This document shows, one piece after another, positions 43,601-53,098 of a stretch of 64,000 nt of DNA. Location: contig NZ_CP092183.1 in the NCBI RefSeq assembly GCF_023499255.1, positions 5,638,501 through 5,702,500 on the forward strand, given 5' to 3'. Each line of letters opens with the position of its first letter. The stretch's first letter is position 1. The notes under the pieces are model-generated. The model had not been told where the DNA came from. It saw only the letters and a program-made list of their open reading frames with translations, and searched no databases. Source of the stretch: Couchioplanes caeruleus (lineage in GTDB: Bacteria; Actinomycetota; Actinomycetes; Mycobacteriales; Micromonosporaceae). Made by a program: the position numbers and the translations under genes.

Positions 43601-46600
43601 GGATCTCCGGGCGGTGCACCGGCGTCACCAGCGTGGTGCTCGGGGCGGTGTTGTCGATGTCGTAGTAGGGGCTGCTGCTCCAGGCGACGAGGCCGCGGGA
43701 GTTGTAGACGGTGTCGACGACGGCGCGGCCGCCGGCGATGGTCTGGGTCTGGGTCTGGCGCAGCCGCAGCATGCCGTCGTACAGGGCGATGGTGGTGCGG
43801 TAGGTCTTCGACCCGGCCGGCATCAGGTTCTTGGTGATGACCGAGCTGGGGGCGTCTTTGCGCAGCTGATAGGTGTAGCTGACCGACGGGTCGGTCTTGT
43901 ACGTCGCGCGGTCGCGTCCGGGTGCCCACACCGACAGCAGGCGGCCGTCGCCGTCGTAGGCCGATTCGGTGACCAGGCCATTGGCGTCGGTGATCTTCAC
44001 GGGTACGGCCAGGGCCGGGTTGAATGTCTGGGTGGCTGTCTGGCCCAGCGCGTTGGTGGTCTTGGTCTGGGTGACCGGGCCGCCGGTCGGTGGGGTGAAG
44101 TCGGTGGTGGTGACGTATCCGAGCGCGTCGGTCTGCTTGGTGGCGCGTCCGAGGTCGTCGTACTTGGTGCGGGTGGCGTTGACGAAGGACGGGGTGTCGC
44201 CGTCGAAGTGGTCGACCTGCACGGAGCGGACGGGAAGGCCGCGGCTCGGTGCGGCACCCCAGGTGTCGGGGTCGTCGTAGTACGTGCGGATGTCACTGAG
44301 CACGTCCTGCGTACCGCTCTTCGCGCCGCAGCCGACCCCGACGAGCAGTTTGCGCTTAACTCGGTCGAGCATCCACGTGTCCGCATTGCGGGCGTACTCC
44401 GTGGTGGTGCAGCGGTCGTCGTTGGCGTCGGCCTCGTCACCGAGGTCGTTGAACTCGCTGATCAGGTTGTCGCCGTTGACCTTGGTGACCGTCTTCGTCC
44501 ACCGGGTCGCGCCGCTCGACAGTTTGAGGCGGTTACGCTGCGTCTCGACGTGCGTCTTCCACGCCTTCTGAAGTCCGGCTGTGGCGGTGGGGCCGTCCGC
44601 AACAGGTGTGCTGAGCGTTCCGCTGACCCAGTCGGTGCCGTTGTAGTCGATCTGCTCGCGCAGCATGCCGGCGAAGGCTTCATGGTCGGTGACCTTGCCG
44701 CCCTGCGAGTCCTCGACCTGGACGCTGCGCGGGGTGCCCTTGGGCGGCAGTTCACCGTTGACCGGCTGAGGATCGCCGTCCATACCGCGGAAGTATCGGT
44801 ACTCGGTGCGCGACTGCACCTCGTCGTCGACACCGGTACGGATCTGCACCCGGCCGTAGCCGCGGAACTGGCCCCAGGTGCGTTTCTTCGGCTTGACGAG
44901 GGCCGTCTTGTCGTACGCCCACATCGGGGTGTCGAGGTAGTCGTAGTTGGTCTGCTGGTGCTCGAAGCCACCGGTGTTGTCGTACACGTCGACCCGCGTC
45001 ACGACGTACTTGTTGAACCAGTCGATCTTCGAGTCTTCGCCTTCGGCGGCGTAGTACTGCGGGAAGCATCGCTTGGTGTTGGCCCATGGCTTGGGCAGCG
45101 TGATGGTGTCGCATTCCGGCTTGGAATACGTGACGCCGATCTGCGCGCCGGACTCGGTGGTGATCGTGTCGATGCGGCTGCGGAACAGGCTCGAGTGTCC
45201 GTTGGGCGTGTTGACCCGGTTGGGCATCACGTCGGCGTTCGGGTTGAACACCACCGCGGGGTCGGTGACCGCAGGACCGCCCGCGCTGGTCACGTTGCCG
45301 GTGTGGGTGATGCTCTTGAGCCACATCGGCGTGCTCTCGTTACCACCGGCCTGCAGGTACACCTGCGACAGGGCATAGCTGTCGACCGTGGTGTAGTCAT
45401 CGCCGCTGCCGGCGTAGACCTGGGTGCGGATCTGCTTGAGCCGGGTGTTGGTCCAGAAGGTCGGCGAGTACTGCGACTCGCACGGCGCCTTGTCGCAGTA
45501 CTGGTCCCACGGGGTGTCGGGGAAACGCTTCGCGATCGGCTTGTCGTCGCTAGTACGGCAGGTGCCGATGCACCGGTCCGCGCGGTCGAACAGCACCCGG
45601 TTGACCGGATGCACGCCGGCGGCGTCGTCGCTGCGGCTGCCGTATTCGGCCTTGGTCAGGTAGCCGGCCCGGTCGTAGGTGGTGCGCTTGTCCTTGTCCC
45701 CCTCGCGGGCGTATGCGCCGGTTTCCTTGCCGTAGAAGTACGTGATGGTGTTCTTGTTCGGGTCGACGGCGTAGTCGAGGTTCCACCGCCAGGCCCGGGT
45801 GACCCGGGACTTGGCGAAGTCGCTGTTGTACCCGGGTTCGTCGGGGTGATTGCTGTACACGGGCAGGGTCCAGGTGGACTTGGTGTCCTCGCCGGACGAG
45901 GTGCCGCCGGTGGCCTTGCCGCGTCCGAAGTAGTACTGCGTGCCGTCGACGGTGGTGACGCGCCAGTAGGTGTTGTCGTCGTCGCCGTTGCTCACGCCGC
46001 CCTTGAGCTGCTCGATGCGGGAGCCGTCGTCAGCCAGACCGCGGTATCGCACGTTCGTGTCCGTCGGGCCGCTGTCGGTGCCGGCGTCCTTGATCAGTTC
46101 CGTCGAGGCTCCGTTGAACGACATGGTGGCGTTGTCGTCGAACCAGCACTGGTCGTCGCCGTAGACGTCCTTGTTGTTCGGCGCCTTACCGCCTTGGTCG
46201 TCTCTGTCGTCGGTGCAGGAGCGGTAGCTGCGCTCGATGTATCCCGGTTCGAGCGACCACCCGTCGCCGATCCAGGAGCCCTGCGTGTTGTTGCCCGAGG
46301 TGCGTCCGTCGATCGCTGCCGACGAGTAGCTCAGCTTCAGATCGGGGGCCATGCCGCCGGGCGGCGGGGGCGTCTTGATGGGGTACGACCACGCGAAGGC
46401 GCCGTTCTGCTGCGACACCTGCCAGGTGGATGCCGCCGCCAACGTCGTCGCCTTGTAGTCGCCGTTCTCACCCTCGGGCGCGGCCGCCAAGGCGAACGAC
46501 GACACGCCGGCGGCAGCAAGCGGAACGGTAGCTGTCACGGTGCCGCTGCGGGCGTCGTTGGTGGAGGGTACCGGCCGCCCGTCGCTGAGCCGGACGAGTC

Positions 46601-47174
46601 GCAATCGGCTAAGGGCATCATGGCTGAACATGCCGGCCACGCCACGGTAGTCCACCGCGACGGTGGCCTGCCCTGCCCGCTTGACGCCGTCAGCACGCGC
46701 GACACGAATGACAAGGCCCCGAACACCCTGCCCTCCTGCTTCAGTACGGGCCAGTGTGCTGACCCGAACCTTGCTGACCGCGTCCTGCGGGTCGCGCCCC
46801 GCGGGCGCCTGCGCGGCGGCGGGCGAGACCGCAGGGATGAGCGACAACCGAACCTTGCCGGATTGGACCCGGGTCGCCTTGTGCGGGCTCAGAGCAATCG
46901 TCTGTTCCCCCGACACGACCTGCGGGTCCGGCGGTATATCGGCCTCGGTCAGTTCGCGGGCATCCGCGGTGTACTCGGGCTCGGGTTTCGGCACCACCGG
47001 GGTCACCTTGATGCCTTTGACATCCTTCGGTGTCGCGGCGGTTGCGGCTGCGTCAGCCGGGCTCGGGGGGAGCTGACCGGCGATGCCGCACGCGAGCGCG
47101 AGGACGAGCGACGCCCGAAGCGCCTTAGTGCCGTTGCGCCCGAGAGTACGCCGATGAACACGATTCGCCGTCAC
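40644..47174 (-). CDS. Giant secreted RHS/YD-repeat polymorphic toxin with PD-(D/E)XK C-terminal domain
   Basis: About 2,176 residues from GTG 47,174 (AAGGAG six nt upstream). Signal peptide in the first ~40 residues (LRASLVLALACGIAGQLPP...ADAAAT). Then an N-terminal beta region, and many YD repeats (residues ~1,000-1,850). The RHS core marker PFGEDRGTKPASWVGDKGF is followed by YDPAVGRFISTDP near 1,900. A Gly/Asn/Ser spacer and a hydrophobic patch (AVAAAALGVTAIAGG) precede the ~115-residue tip, which reads EKVFADGVSGPELVEAKHVG, a D...E-x-K nuclease core. It is expected to enter rival cells and cut DNA. The upstream LamG/DNRLRE gene is co-oriented; immunity lies downstream. Confidence 0.87.
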   Translation of the reverse strand: MTANRVHRRTLGRNGTKALRASLVLALACGIAGQLPPSPADAAATAATPKDVKGIKVTPVVPKPEPEYTADARELTEADIPPDPQVVSGEQTIALSPHKATRVQSGKVRLSLIPAVSPAAAQAPAGRDPQDAVSKVRVSTLARTEAGGQGVRGLVIRVARADGVKRAGQATVAVDYRGVAGMFSHDALSRLRLVRLSDGRPVPSTNDARSGTVTATVPLAAAGVSSFALAAAPEGENGDYKATTLAAASTWQVSQQNGAFAWSYPIKTPPPPGGMAPDLKLSYSSAAIDGRTSGNNTQGSWIGDGWSLEPGYIERSYRSCTDDRDDQGGKAPNNKDVYGDDQCWFDDNATMSFNGASTELIKDAGTDSGPTDTNVRYRGLADDGSRIEQLKGGVSNGDDDNTYWRVTTVDGTQYYFGRGKATGGTSSGEDTKSTWTLPVYSNHPDEPGYNSDFAKSRVTRAWRWNLDYAVDPNKNTITYFYGKETGAYAREGDKDKRTTYDRAGYLTKAEYGSRSDDAAGVHPVNRVLFDRADRCIGTCRTSDDKPIAKRFPDTPWDQYCDKAPCESQYSPTFWTNTRLKQIRTQVYAGSGDDYTTVDSYALSQVYLQAGGNESTPMWLKSITHTGNVTSAGGPAVTDPAVVFNPNADVMPNRVNTPNGHSSLFRSRIDTITTESGAQIGVTYSKPECDTITLPKPWANTKRCFPQYYAAEGEDSKIDWFNKYVVTRVDVYDNTGGFEHQQTNYDYLDTPMWAYDKTALVKPKKRTWGQFRGYGRVQIRTGVDDEVQSRTEYRYFRGMDGDPQPVNGELPPKGTPRSVQVEDSQGGKVTDHEAFAGMLREQIDYNGTDWVSGTLSTPVADGPTATAGLQKAWKTHVETQRNRLKLSSGATRWTKTVTKVNGDNLISEFNDLGDEADANDDRCTTTEYARNADTWMLDRVKRKLLVGVGCGAKSGTQDVLSDIRTYYDDPDTWGAAPSRGLPVRSVQVDHFDGDTPSFVNATRTKYDDLGRATKQTDALGYVTTTDFTPPTGGPVTQTKTTNALGQTATQTFNPALAVPVKITDANGLVTESAYDGDGRLLSVWAPGRDRATYKTDPSVSYTYQLRKDAPSSVITKNLMPAGSKTYRTTIALYDGMLRLRQTQTQTIAGGRAVVDTVYNSRGLVAWSSSPYYDIDNTAPSTTLVTPVHRPEIPALTAHVYDGAGRLTDAIFTVNGDEAWRTHTGYAGEKTSVTPPKGGTATTSITDAHGNLAELRQYQDRAKVGSDDASTFERTVYRYTDRDEISSVTGPGNNTWTYRYDLRGHKVYAEDPDAGTSTSGYDAIGQLSWTKDARGKALFYDYDALGRKTAIHQGAEDGRPLAEWTYDGLANGIGKPTNSTRYEYDKNGKASTYVTATTGYDSAGRPKGAAVTIPDTDSGLCVSGEANPCTFTQTFGYRPNGTLEKVTTPAVAGLPAETVTTLFNTAGLPNGLVGKQIYAQEVVYNQFDELIAQNLGEHGSRVGLTYGYDDATHRKTTFNAVPELKNDVYNLKYNYNEAGTITSITDTPDAGQPADTQCFEYDHLNRLTEAWSQSSATCPTAANAVMSGPAAYWRSYTYDASSNRKTEIIHQTTNTTRTYAYPPSGKGTGSKPNAVSSITASGGSTVTLKYAYDASGNTLCRPTGTAANVCADDGTAGTGSQGLTWNDEGKVATSTDSTGTTSYTYDASGDRLIRRDPTGATLYLPGGLEIRKPKTGNAIGTRYYSHAGSTIAVRTPTALTWLVNDHQGTATATVSSDATLTVNRRRTLPFGEDRGTKPASWVGDKGFVGGTRDNTGLTHLGAREYDPAVGRFISTDPVMDLTDPTQWNPYSYANSTPISSMDPSGLTLGSADCAEGGGVACTGNEGSDAGSTGGAGGTTGDGGNGNDSGNSGGNNGAGSSSGNVADAVPAVQQKEKCGWFAPVCNGFQRTMEWVHENQDTLGHIAIDLAQIEAGSMAVGGGFTLLGADAVVEGGSGGLATVIAVPAAALGVTAIAGGASALVVGSKNLGSHVKDLHWNNQASGASGQAAGATGRTRPAVGSGAARDYQVAKAGPTETEVAGGGEKVFADGVSGPELVEAKHVGSKKSPFVSNSGVPDFIQKKIDAQQQDEFRRYGAVLRDPGSGYQRLRVVTNSEEAVPYFRKMMRDYNVPGEIVVEP

Positions 47175-47260
47175 ACCAGTCTCCTTCAACCGCCCGTCAT
47201 GGCGGTGCCCCGTACACCGGACCAGGCCGGCAGATCCCTTGGATACGTCGCGTTGCGTGA

Positions 47261-47285
47261 GCCGGACGGTCGTCGACCGGCCGGC
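47261..47285 (-). terminator. Palindromic hairpin between the LamG gene and the RHS gene
   Basis: GCCGG/CCGGC outer and CGGTCG/CGACCG inner arms with one mismatch between them. It begins 2 nt after the LamG gene stop, on the path to the RHS start. It could stop or attenuate transcription, making RHS expression partly independent. Confidence 0.5.
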
Positions 47286-47286
47286 T

Positions 47287-50259
47287 TCAGTCGTCGGCTT
47301 GCGCCTTCTGGTAGATCTCGGCCTCTGACCAGACCCGCGGGGTGGCATGGACCTCGTCGATGGCCCCGACCCACCGATCGCTCGCCGCGCCGTTCCAGCC
47401 GCGGCCGATCGCGAACCGGCCGGTGGCCTCCCAGGTTGCGGTACCGGCCTTCTCGGCGAGCACACCATCGGCGGTCGGGATGCCGTTGACGTAGAGCTGA
47501 ATGCGGTTGATCGCGGGGTTCACGATGCCGACCAGGTGCACCCAGGAGCCGGCCTCGACGAAGCTCGTGGTGCAGGCGTCCGTCGTCGCAGCGTTCGCGG
47601 TATCTGTCGCAGCCACGGTGAAGCACCATGCCGGGTCCTTGACCGCGTCGCCGTCCACGTCGAGGTCGGTGCGGTACCCGAGCCGGAACATCGAGGTGTT
47701 CTTGCCGTCCTCGGACACCGCGACCTGATTCCGGGCCGGCAGCGGAGACGGCTCGTCCACCTGCTGATCATCAGATGGGTTCTGCTCCTGCTCGGGGTCG
47801 TCACCCGTTTCGGGTCCGGGTTCGGTAGGGGGATCCGTACCAGGTTCGGTGTCATCGCCCGCGGAGCTCGGCGGTGCGGGCAGCTGCACCCACGCCGCCA
47901 CGGTGAACCCGGACACCGAACGTGTGTCGAAGACCGGGGTCGAGGCGGTCAGCTCACCGATACCGGTGAAGTTCGCGGCCGATTCACCCTTCTTGCCGGC
48001 CTCGGCCCACGTGACGCCGGAACCAGAGAAGGCAGCTGGGCGGTTCGGCTCCGGCGCAGACGCGGCGGTCGTTCCGGAGCCCTCGTCCAGAGACCAGTAC
48101 CAGGCGTCGCCGACCGGCTTGACCTTGAACACGTAGTCGGTAGCGCCGGATAGGTTGCCCGCTGTGTCGATCGCCTTGACGCGCAGGGTGTTGACCAAGT
48201 CTCTGGTGGGCGCTAGGTCCCGCGTGATCACACCACTGGCCGGCGGGAGAATTTGAGTCTCCTGGCCGCCATTGAGCGAGTAGGTGTAGGCCTTCACCGC
48301 GTCCGACGAGCTGCCCGGGCTGAAGGTGAACGACCCCGGCACACCGGGTCCGCCGTTCCATCCGGTGGCTTTGTACGTCCCGCTGGTGACCGTCGGGTCC
48401 TTCGGATTCGTATGGTCGATCTTGAAGCCGAACCAGTCGGAATACGGGCCGCACTCATAGCTGTCGCAGGCGTAACCGCGCCAGTAGTACTGGCCGTCTT
48501 TCATATCCTGCTTGACCGTCCAACCGTGCTTGCTGCCTGCAGCGATGCCGGTGACCGTCCGGTTCGAGGTCGTAATTCGCTTCACCTTGTCGGCGGTGAA
48601 GATTTCGTACTCATAGCGCAGCTTTCCACCGTCAGCGTCGGCCGCGGCCATCGTGAAGGTCGGACGCACACTGGATGTGACCGCGGTGCCGTTGCCACAA
48701 GCCGCGTAGCAAGGACTGAACGCCAGGCCGCTGGGCTTGCCGGCCTTGTGGTTGTAGTCGATGTCCAGGTACGCCGAATCCGGCTTCAGTTTCTTCCACT
48801 GATAGTCATCGGACTCACTCTTGGCCCGGAACGCCAGGGTGATCGTTCCGTACCCTTCCGTGGCCGCGTCCTGGAAGGCGTCCTTCACCGCGGTCTGCGC
48901 GAACTTCACCTCGTCGTTGCTCTTCGGGCACGCGCTCTTGTTCGCCGTCGCCTTCACCTCGCCCAAGGCCTTCCACCACTTGTCCTTGGTGCTGTTCCAA
49001 GTCACAGAGGCGGACTTGTCGATCCAGTTGGTACGCCACAACTGGAACGGCGACGGTGAACAGTCAGCGCTGTGCTGCACATTGACCAGCACTGCGGCTT
49101 TCTTGATGCTGGAGCCCTTCAACTTCGTCACGTCGAACTGCACCAGCGTGCGCCAGTCGTCGTCGGACGAGCCGTGCCACAGCTGACCGGACCGCATGTC
49201 GTCGCGGGTCGCCTTGTCACTCCAGTACGACTTGCTCGGGTTCTTGCGGCTGACATGCGTCCAGATCTCCTTGCCACCGTTGAACCCCGGGTCGATCGAC
49301 ACCGGGTACACGGTCGCCGGGTCCCGCAGCATGTCTTGGGACGGCACGACCGTGAGGGAGTCGTCGTCCAGGTGCACGGGCAGGTCCTCGGTCCGCCGCG
49401 GCTCCGGATCCTGCGGAAGAGGCCCCGCGCCGGGATCCGTGCTGAGGGCACGGGACTTGGAGGTCGCCATCGCGGCCGGCGCCTGCGGCTTGTCCCACAT
49501 CCGGGCACCGTCCGACACGAAGATCGGATCACCGGACGGTGTCCGCGCCGTGATGAAACCGTCAGCGCCCCGCTGCAGGCTCACACCCTGCGTCTCGACC
49601 CCGAACTCCAGCTGCTGCAACGCCGAGTTCGTCGCTGCCGCAGGCGTCTTGACGACCAGCACCTCGCTGAACGAGTCCACCCGAGCCGTCAGTTGCAGAT
49701 CGACGTCGGGCAGCACATTCGCATAGGTCGCCGTGGCGCCCGACAGCGAAGGTCTACGTTTCTGCAGCGTGGCCGGCCATGACATCGATAGCGACCTGCC
49801 GTCCTGCACGACAGTCAGAAGCGGCCCATCCCCGCCGGCAGAGAAGCGCATGTCCAAGGTTGTGGCCTGCGGGACAACGACGTCCCCATTGAACTCGAGG
49901 TCAGCCTTCACCGGGACCCAGCTCGAGCCGAGCCGCACTCGGACCGGAGAAGCGTGCTGACGAGTACGCAACGTGCCGTCCGGCTGAGCGAAGGTCTCCG
50001 AGGACTCGGTGCGCTCCCCCAAGATCTCGACGGGCTTACGGCTCTTCCACGCGAGTTGCATCGCGGTTGCCTCGTCCGGAGCCTCCGTGGGGGCGAACGC
50101 AACAGCAGGTGCAGTCGGCGGCGCAGCCATCGACGGTTCCGCGGCGAAGCTGCACGCAGCCACGGTTATCAAGAACGCGCTCACGGCGGCGATTGGCCGG
50201 CTGTCAGCGGGCCAGGACAGGCTGGTAAGACGGCCGATCGGCCGCCGGGCATACGTCAT
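47287..50259 (-). CDS. Secreted DNRLRE / LamG-domain protein upstream of the RHS toxin
   Basis: About 990 residues from ATG 50,259 (GGGGGAC upstream). Signal peptide region PIAAVSAFLITVAACSFAAEPSMAAP. Middle part has DNRLRE-type beta architecture (SGQLWHGSSDDDWRTLVQFDV, ADCSPSPFQLWRTNW). Fibronectin-like segments (TFTMAAADADGGKLRYEYEI, YYWRGYACDSYECG) follow. A C-terminal LamG-like fold (VSGFTVAAWVQLPAPP, GSWVHLVGIVNPAINRIQL, WVGAIDEVHATPRVWSEAEI) is split by a long Pro/Asp/Glu insert. Such proteins commonly precede RHS toxin genes in actinobacteria and may help display or deliver them. Confidence 0.8.
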   Translation of the reverse strand: MTYARRPIGRLTSLSWPADSRPIAAVSAFLITVAACSFAAEPSMAAPPTAPAVAFAPTEAPDEATAMQLAWKSRKPVEILGERTESSETFAQPDGTLRTRQHASPVRVRLGSSWVPVKADLEFNGDVVVPQATTLDMRFSAGGDGPLLTVVQDGRSLSMSWPATLQKRRPSLSGATATYANVLPDVDLQLTARVDSFSEVLVVKTPAAATNSALQQLEFGVETQGVSLQRGADGFITARTPSGDPIFVSDGARMWDKPQAPAAMATSKSRALSTDPGAGPLPQDPEPRRTEDLPVHLDDDSLTVVPSQDMLRDPATVYPVSIDPGFNGGKEIWTHVSRKNPSKSYWSDKATRDDMRSGQLWHGSSDDDWRTLVQFDVTKLKGSSIKKAAVLVNVQHSADCSPSPFQLWRTNWIDKSASVTWNSTKDKWWKALGEVKATANKSACPKSNDEVKFAQTAVKDAFQDAATEGYGTITLAFRAKSESDDYQWKKLKPDSAYLDIDYNHKAGKPSGLAFSPCYAACGNGTAVTSSVRPTFTMAAADADGGKLRYEYEIFTADKVKRITTSNRTVTGIAAGSKHGWTVKQDMKDGQYYWRGYACDSYECGPYSDWFGFKIDHTNPKDPTVTSGTYKATGWNGGPGVPGSFTFSPGSSSDAVKAYTYSLNGGQETQILPPASGVITRDLAPTRDLVNTLRVKAIDTAGNLSGATDYVFKVKPVGDAWYWSLDEGSGTTAASAPEPNRPAAFSGSGVTWAEAGKKGESAANFTGIGELTASTPVFDTRSVSGFTVAAWVQLPAPPSSAGDDTEPGTDPPTEPGPETGDDPEQEQNPSDDQQVDEPSPLPARNQVAVSEDGKNTSMFRLGYRTDLDVDGDAVKDPAWCFTVAATDTANAATTDACTTSFVEAGSWVHLVGIVNPAINRIQLYVNGIPTADGVLAEKAGTATWEATGRFAIGRGWNGAASDRWVGAIDEVHATPRVWSEAEIYQKAQADD

Positions 50260-50928
50260 CGAAGTCCCCCGTGTGCGCGGCGATACCCCGCGGAGGTGGG
50301 CTCCTCTGCAAGATCGCCTCGGGCTGCACCATATCGACGATGCGCTATACCGCACAAGACCGCAGCCAACGCCACGGACACGAGACGGCTGTGACGTCCA
50401 TGAACACGGGCAACGGCGGGATACCTGAAGCAGGCACGGCACGCGTACGACACCAGATGACGAGCCTGGTGCCGACGGACATTACGCGTCCAGTCCGCGG
50501 AACGATGCGCTTGTCTCCTCCCGAGGTCGCCTTCCGCAACGGCCAGGTCATCTCGCACTGTTCTGTGTACGTCCCGGCGCCGCCAATTACCGGTGGTGTT
50601 GCCGACACATCTCCTTACGCGTCGCGAGCGCCTCAGGCACCCCACTTGTTGTCCGTGCTGACGCGATGAGCCAACAGCAAAACGGTCACCAGAACGGACA
50701 CCAGGTCGGCATTCCCGAAGGTGAGGACCATCCACGAGGGTGGACACCGGCGGACGCGACGTCCGACAGAGCCGGATGCCGGCTCCAGGGCCAGCCGCAG
50801 AGCTTCCGTCGCCGTTGCTGCGATAACCGCGTAGCGGCGGCGGGACAACCTGAGGCAGCGCCCGCCGCACATTCAGCCACCGGTACCGGGCCTGCATCGA
50901 TCGGGCCCGGTAGAGGAAGGAGCGACAC
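50260..50928. other. Intergenic region with divergent promoters
   Basis: Separates the minus-strand RHS locus from the plus-strand DUF397 gene. Overlapping frames in several phases without ribosome sites. No gene supported. Confidence 0.45.
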
Positions 50929-51135
50929 GTGCTCGTGACAGGGCTTTCGGCGGCTGCGTGGAGGAAGAGCAGTTACAGCAACGGCAACGGCGGCAGCAAT
51001 TGTGTGGAAGTGGCCCATGTCGGGACCGCGGTCGCGGTGCGTGACAGCAAGTACCCGAGCGGGCCGTCGTTGCTGTTCACCCCGCAGGAGTGGACGGCGT
51101 TCCTGGCCGGCGCCAAGGACGGCGAGTTCGACTGA
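50929..51135 (+). CDS. DUF397 domain protein
   Basis: 68 residues from GTG 50,929 with GGAAGGAG six nt upstream. It has the full signature: AAWRKSSYSNGNGGSNCVEVAHV, then AVRDSKYPSGPSLLFTPQEWTAFLAGAKDGEFD. DUF397 proteins in actinomycetes are usually paired with an XRE/DUF5753 regulator in Scr1-like systems; here no such regulator is adjacent, so it is an orphan copy. Confidence 0.93.
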   Translation: MLVTGLSAAAWRKSSYSNGNGGSNCVEVAHVGTAVAVRDSKYPSGPSLLFTPQEWTAFLAGAKDGEFD

Positions 51136-51184
51136 GCACCGATCACGACCAGCGGCGGCAGGAATCATCGGGAGGGGGCGCGAC

Positions 51185-51805
51185 GTGCGGTTGGGTGATC
51201 AGGCGTATTGGTTGGTGCAGGACGACTGGAACGGCGGTCTACGGACGTCACCGCGGGCAGCGGACGCCATCGTGACCGGTGCCGTTCTGGCAGAGCTCAT
51301 CGCTGTCGGTGCCATCGCGGTCGACCGTTCCACCACCGCCGTGGCGACTCCTCGACGGATAGCGGGCTTGGAGGATCTGCAAGCCGAGATCGTCGACCAG
51401 CTGGCCGCCGAACCTGGCATCACGTGCGTTGACGCGCTCGACGGGCTGGCGGTGAGCATGCGCGAGCGGGTGGCCCGACGGCTGATCAGAACCGGTGTCG
51501 CCGCGGAGCGGCGGGCCGGCTGGCGGCGCAGGCTTGTGGCGGTGGCTCTCGACGGCGACACCGGCCCGGCGTGGGTGCACGCGAACCTGGTCAACAAGGT
51601 GGACCGGCGGCTGCGGTTGTCCGGGGGCGAGAGTGTGCTGCTGCACCTGGTCCGGCACAGCAGCATGATCGGCAACCCTCTCGACGGGCAGTCCGAGGAG
51701 CGTCTCGCCTTGGCGCTGCGCCAGCCCGCCGATGTGTACACGCGGTACGCGGGGTTGCTGCAGGCCGTGGGTGACGCGCTGCGCGCCACCGCGGTCGCCC
51801 GCTGA
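51185..51805 (+). CDS. GPP34 (GOLPH3-like) family protein
   Basis: About 206 residues from GTG 51,185. N-terminal VRLGDQAYWLVQDDWNGGLR, VTGAVLAELIAVGAIAV and the helical C-terminus (RHSSMIGNPLDGQSEERLALALRQPADVY) match the family. In eukaryotes the fold binds phosphatidylinositol phosphate; in actinomycetes the role is unclear, possibly membrane-associated. It lies 49 bp after the DUF397 gene, possibly co-transcribed. Confidence 0.87.
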   Translation: MRLGDQAYWLVQDDWNGGLRTSPRAADAIVTGAVLAELIAVGAIAVDRSTTAVATPRRIAGLEDLQAEIVDQLAAEPGITCVDALDGLAVSMRERVARRLIRTGVAAERRAGWRRRLVAVALDGDTGPAWVHANLVNKVDRRLRLSGGESVLLHLVRHSSMIGNPLDGQSEERLALALRQPADVYTRYAGLLQAVGDALRATAVAR

Positions 51806-51902
51806 TACCGGCACTCCCCCACCCGATCTCTTCCCCTCTATCCGTTGTTCGAGCCGCCCTGGCGGGTGTGCTCGCGATCTGTCATGTCTGGAGACGACCG
51901 CG

Positions 51903-52960
51903 ATGCCGCGTCGACGACCACGCTCACTACGCGCCGGGCTACGCGCCACCCGCTACGGCACCCCCACCTTGTTCTATCTGGGGATCGCCGCGGTGACCCC
52001 ACTGACGGTGATCAACGGCGGGCAATCACTCGGGTTCGGGCAGGTGCAGCAGTTGGGCACGGCGGTCAGCTACAGCATCGCCGCGGTGCTGCTGGCGGTG
52101 TTCGCCGTCGGGCTGGCGGCGATGGCTCGGCATGTACCGAACTCCGGTGCGTTCTACTCCTACGCCGCGGCCGGCCTCGGCAAACCGATGGGCGCCGCGA
52201 CCGCGGCGGTGGCGTTGGTGGCGTACAACGCGATGCACATCGGCCTGTACGGGGCGTTCGGCGTCGCCGCTGCCACTGCCCTCAAGCAGTTCGGGATGTA
52301 TGGCGGGTGGAGTCTGTGGGCGGTGGCCGGCTGGGCGGCCATCACGGTCCTGGGGCAGCTGCGGGTCCGCACCAACGCCGCGATCCTGGCGATCCTGATC
52401 GCCGCGGAGCTGCTGTTGGTGATAGTGCTGGACGCGGTCATGTTGGCCCACCCCCACGACGCCGTCGTCCGCATCGACGCGTTGAACCCTGGTCTGCTGG
52501 CGAACGCCGCCGGTATCGCGTTCCTCGTCGGCTCGGTCACCGGCCTGGTCGGCTTCGAGATCCCCCTGGCGTTTGCGCCCCTGGCGCTGGACCCGCGGCG
52601 GACCGTGCGCCGGGCGATCACCTGGATCCTGCTGGTCGTCGTGATCCTGTAGACGGGGTCGGGGTGGGCGATGACCGTGACTGCCGGCCCGGACAACATC
52701 ATCACCATCGCCGGGCAACACCTGACCGACTTGTTCTTCTACCTTCCGTCCGCCCACGTGCCCACGGTGGTGCTGAAAGCCGGGGCGGTGTTGTACGCGA
52801 CCAGCCTCTTCTTGGCCATGCTCGCCTTTCACCTCACCGTCGCCCGCTACACCCTCACCATCGCCCGCGAAGGGGTACTGCCGCAGTGGCTGGCAATCAC
52901 CCGCGCCGACGAGGTCGCCGCCACCGCATCCCTGCTGCAGTCCGTGCTGGCCTTCACCAC
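51903..52960 (+). pseudogene. Amino-acid permease (APC family), in-frame TAG and missing C-terminus
   Basis: From ATG 51,903 the frame gives membrane helices typical of an APC transporter (RYGTPTLFYLGIAAVTPLTVI, YSYAAAGLGKPMGAATAA, GIAFLVGSVTGLVGFEIPLA). A TAG at 52,650-52,652 interrupts VVVIL-stop-TGSGWAMTVTAGP, and the same frame continues with further permease sequence (FLAMLAFHLTVARYTLTIAREG). After about 52,950 the similarity stops, so the last helices are gone. Confidence 0.8.
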
Positions 52961-53040
52961 ACGCATTCAGTTTGCAGCCTCCCCTGCGGTCAGCCGTCGC
53001 ACCGGCGCACGACTGCTGCCGACAGCCACAGCACCATGCC

Positions 53041-53065
53041 GCGTGTCGCGTGTCGCGTGTCGCGT
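53041..53065. repeat. Short 7-bp tandem repeat (GCGTGTC, about 3.6 copies)
   Basis: GCGTGTC at 53,041, 53,048 and 53,055, then GCGT. It lies at the junction between the decayed permease and the following lower-GC gene and may mark the recombination point. Confidence 0.75.
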
Positions 53066-53098
53066 AAGATTTTCCAATTCTGAAACTGTTGGAGACGC

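Noticed and set aside
43434..47489. 1,351-codon plus-strand frame opposite the RHS gene
   Set aside because: Mirror of the RHS coding frame; no start site or domain, and RHS repeats read clearly on the minus strand.
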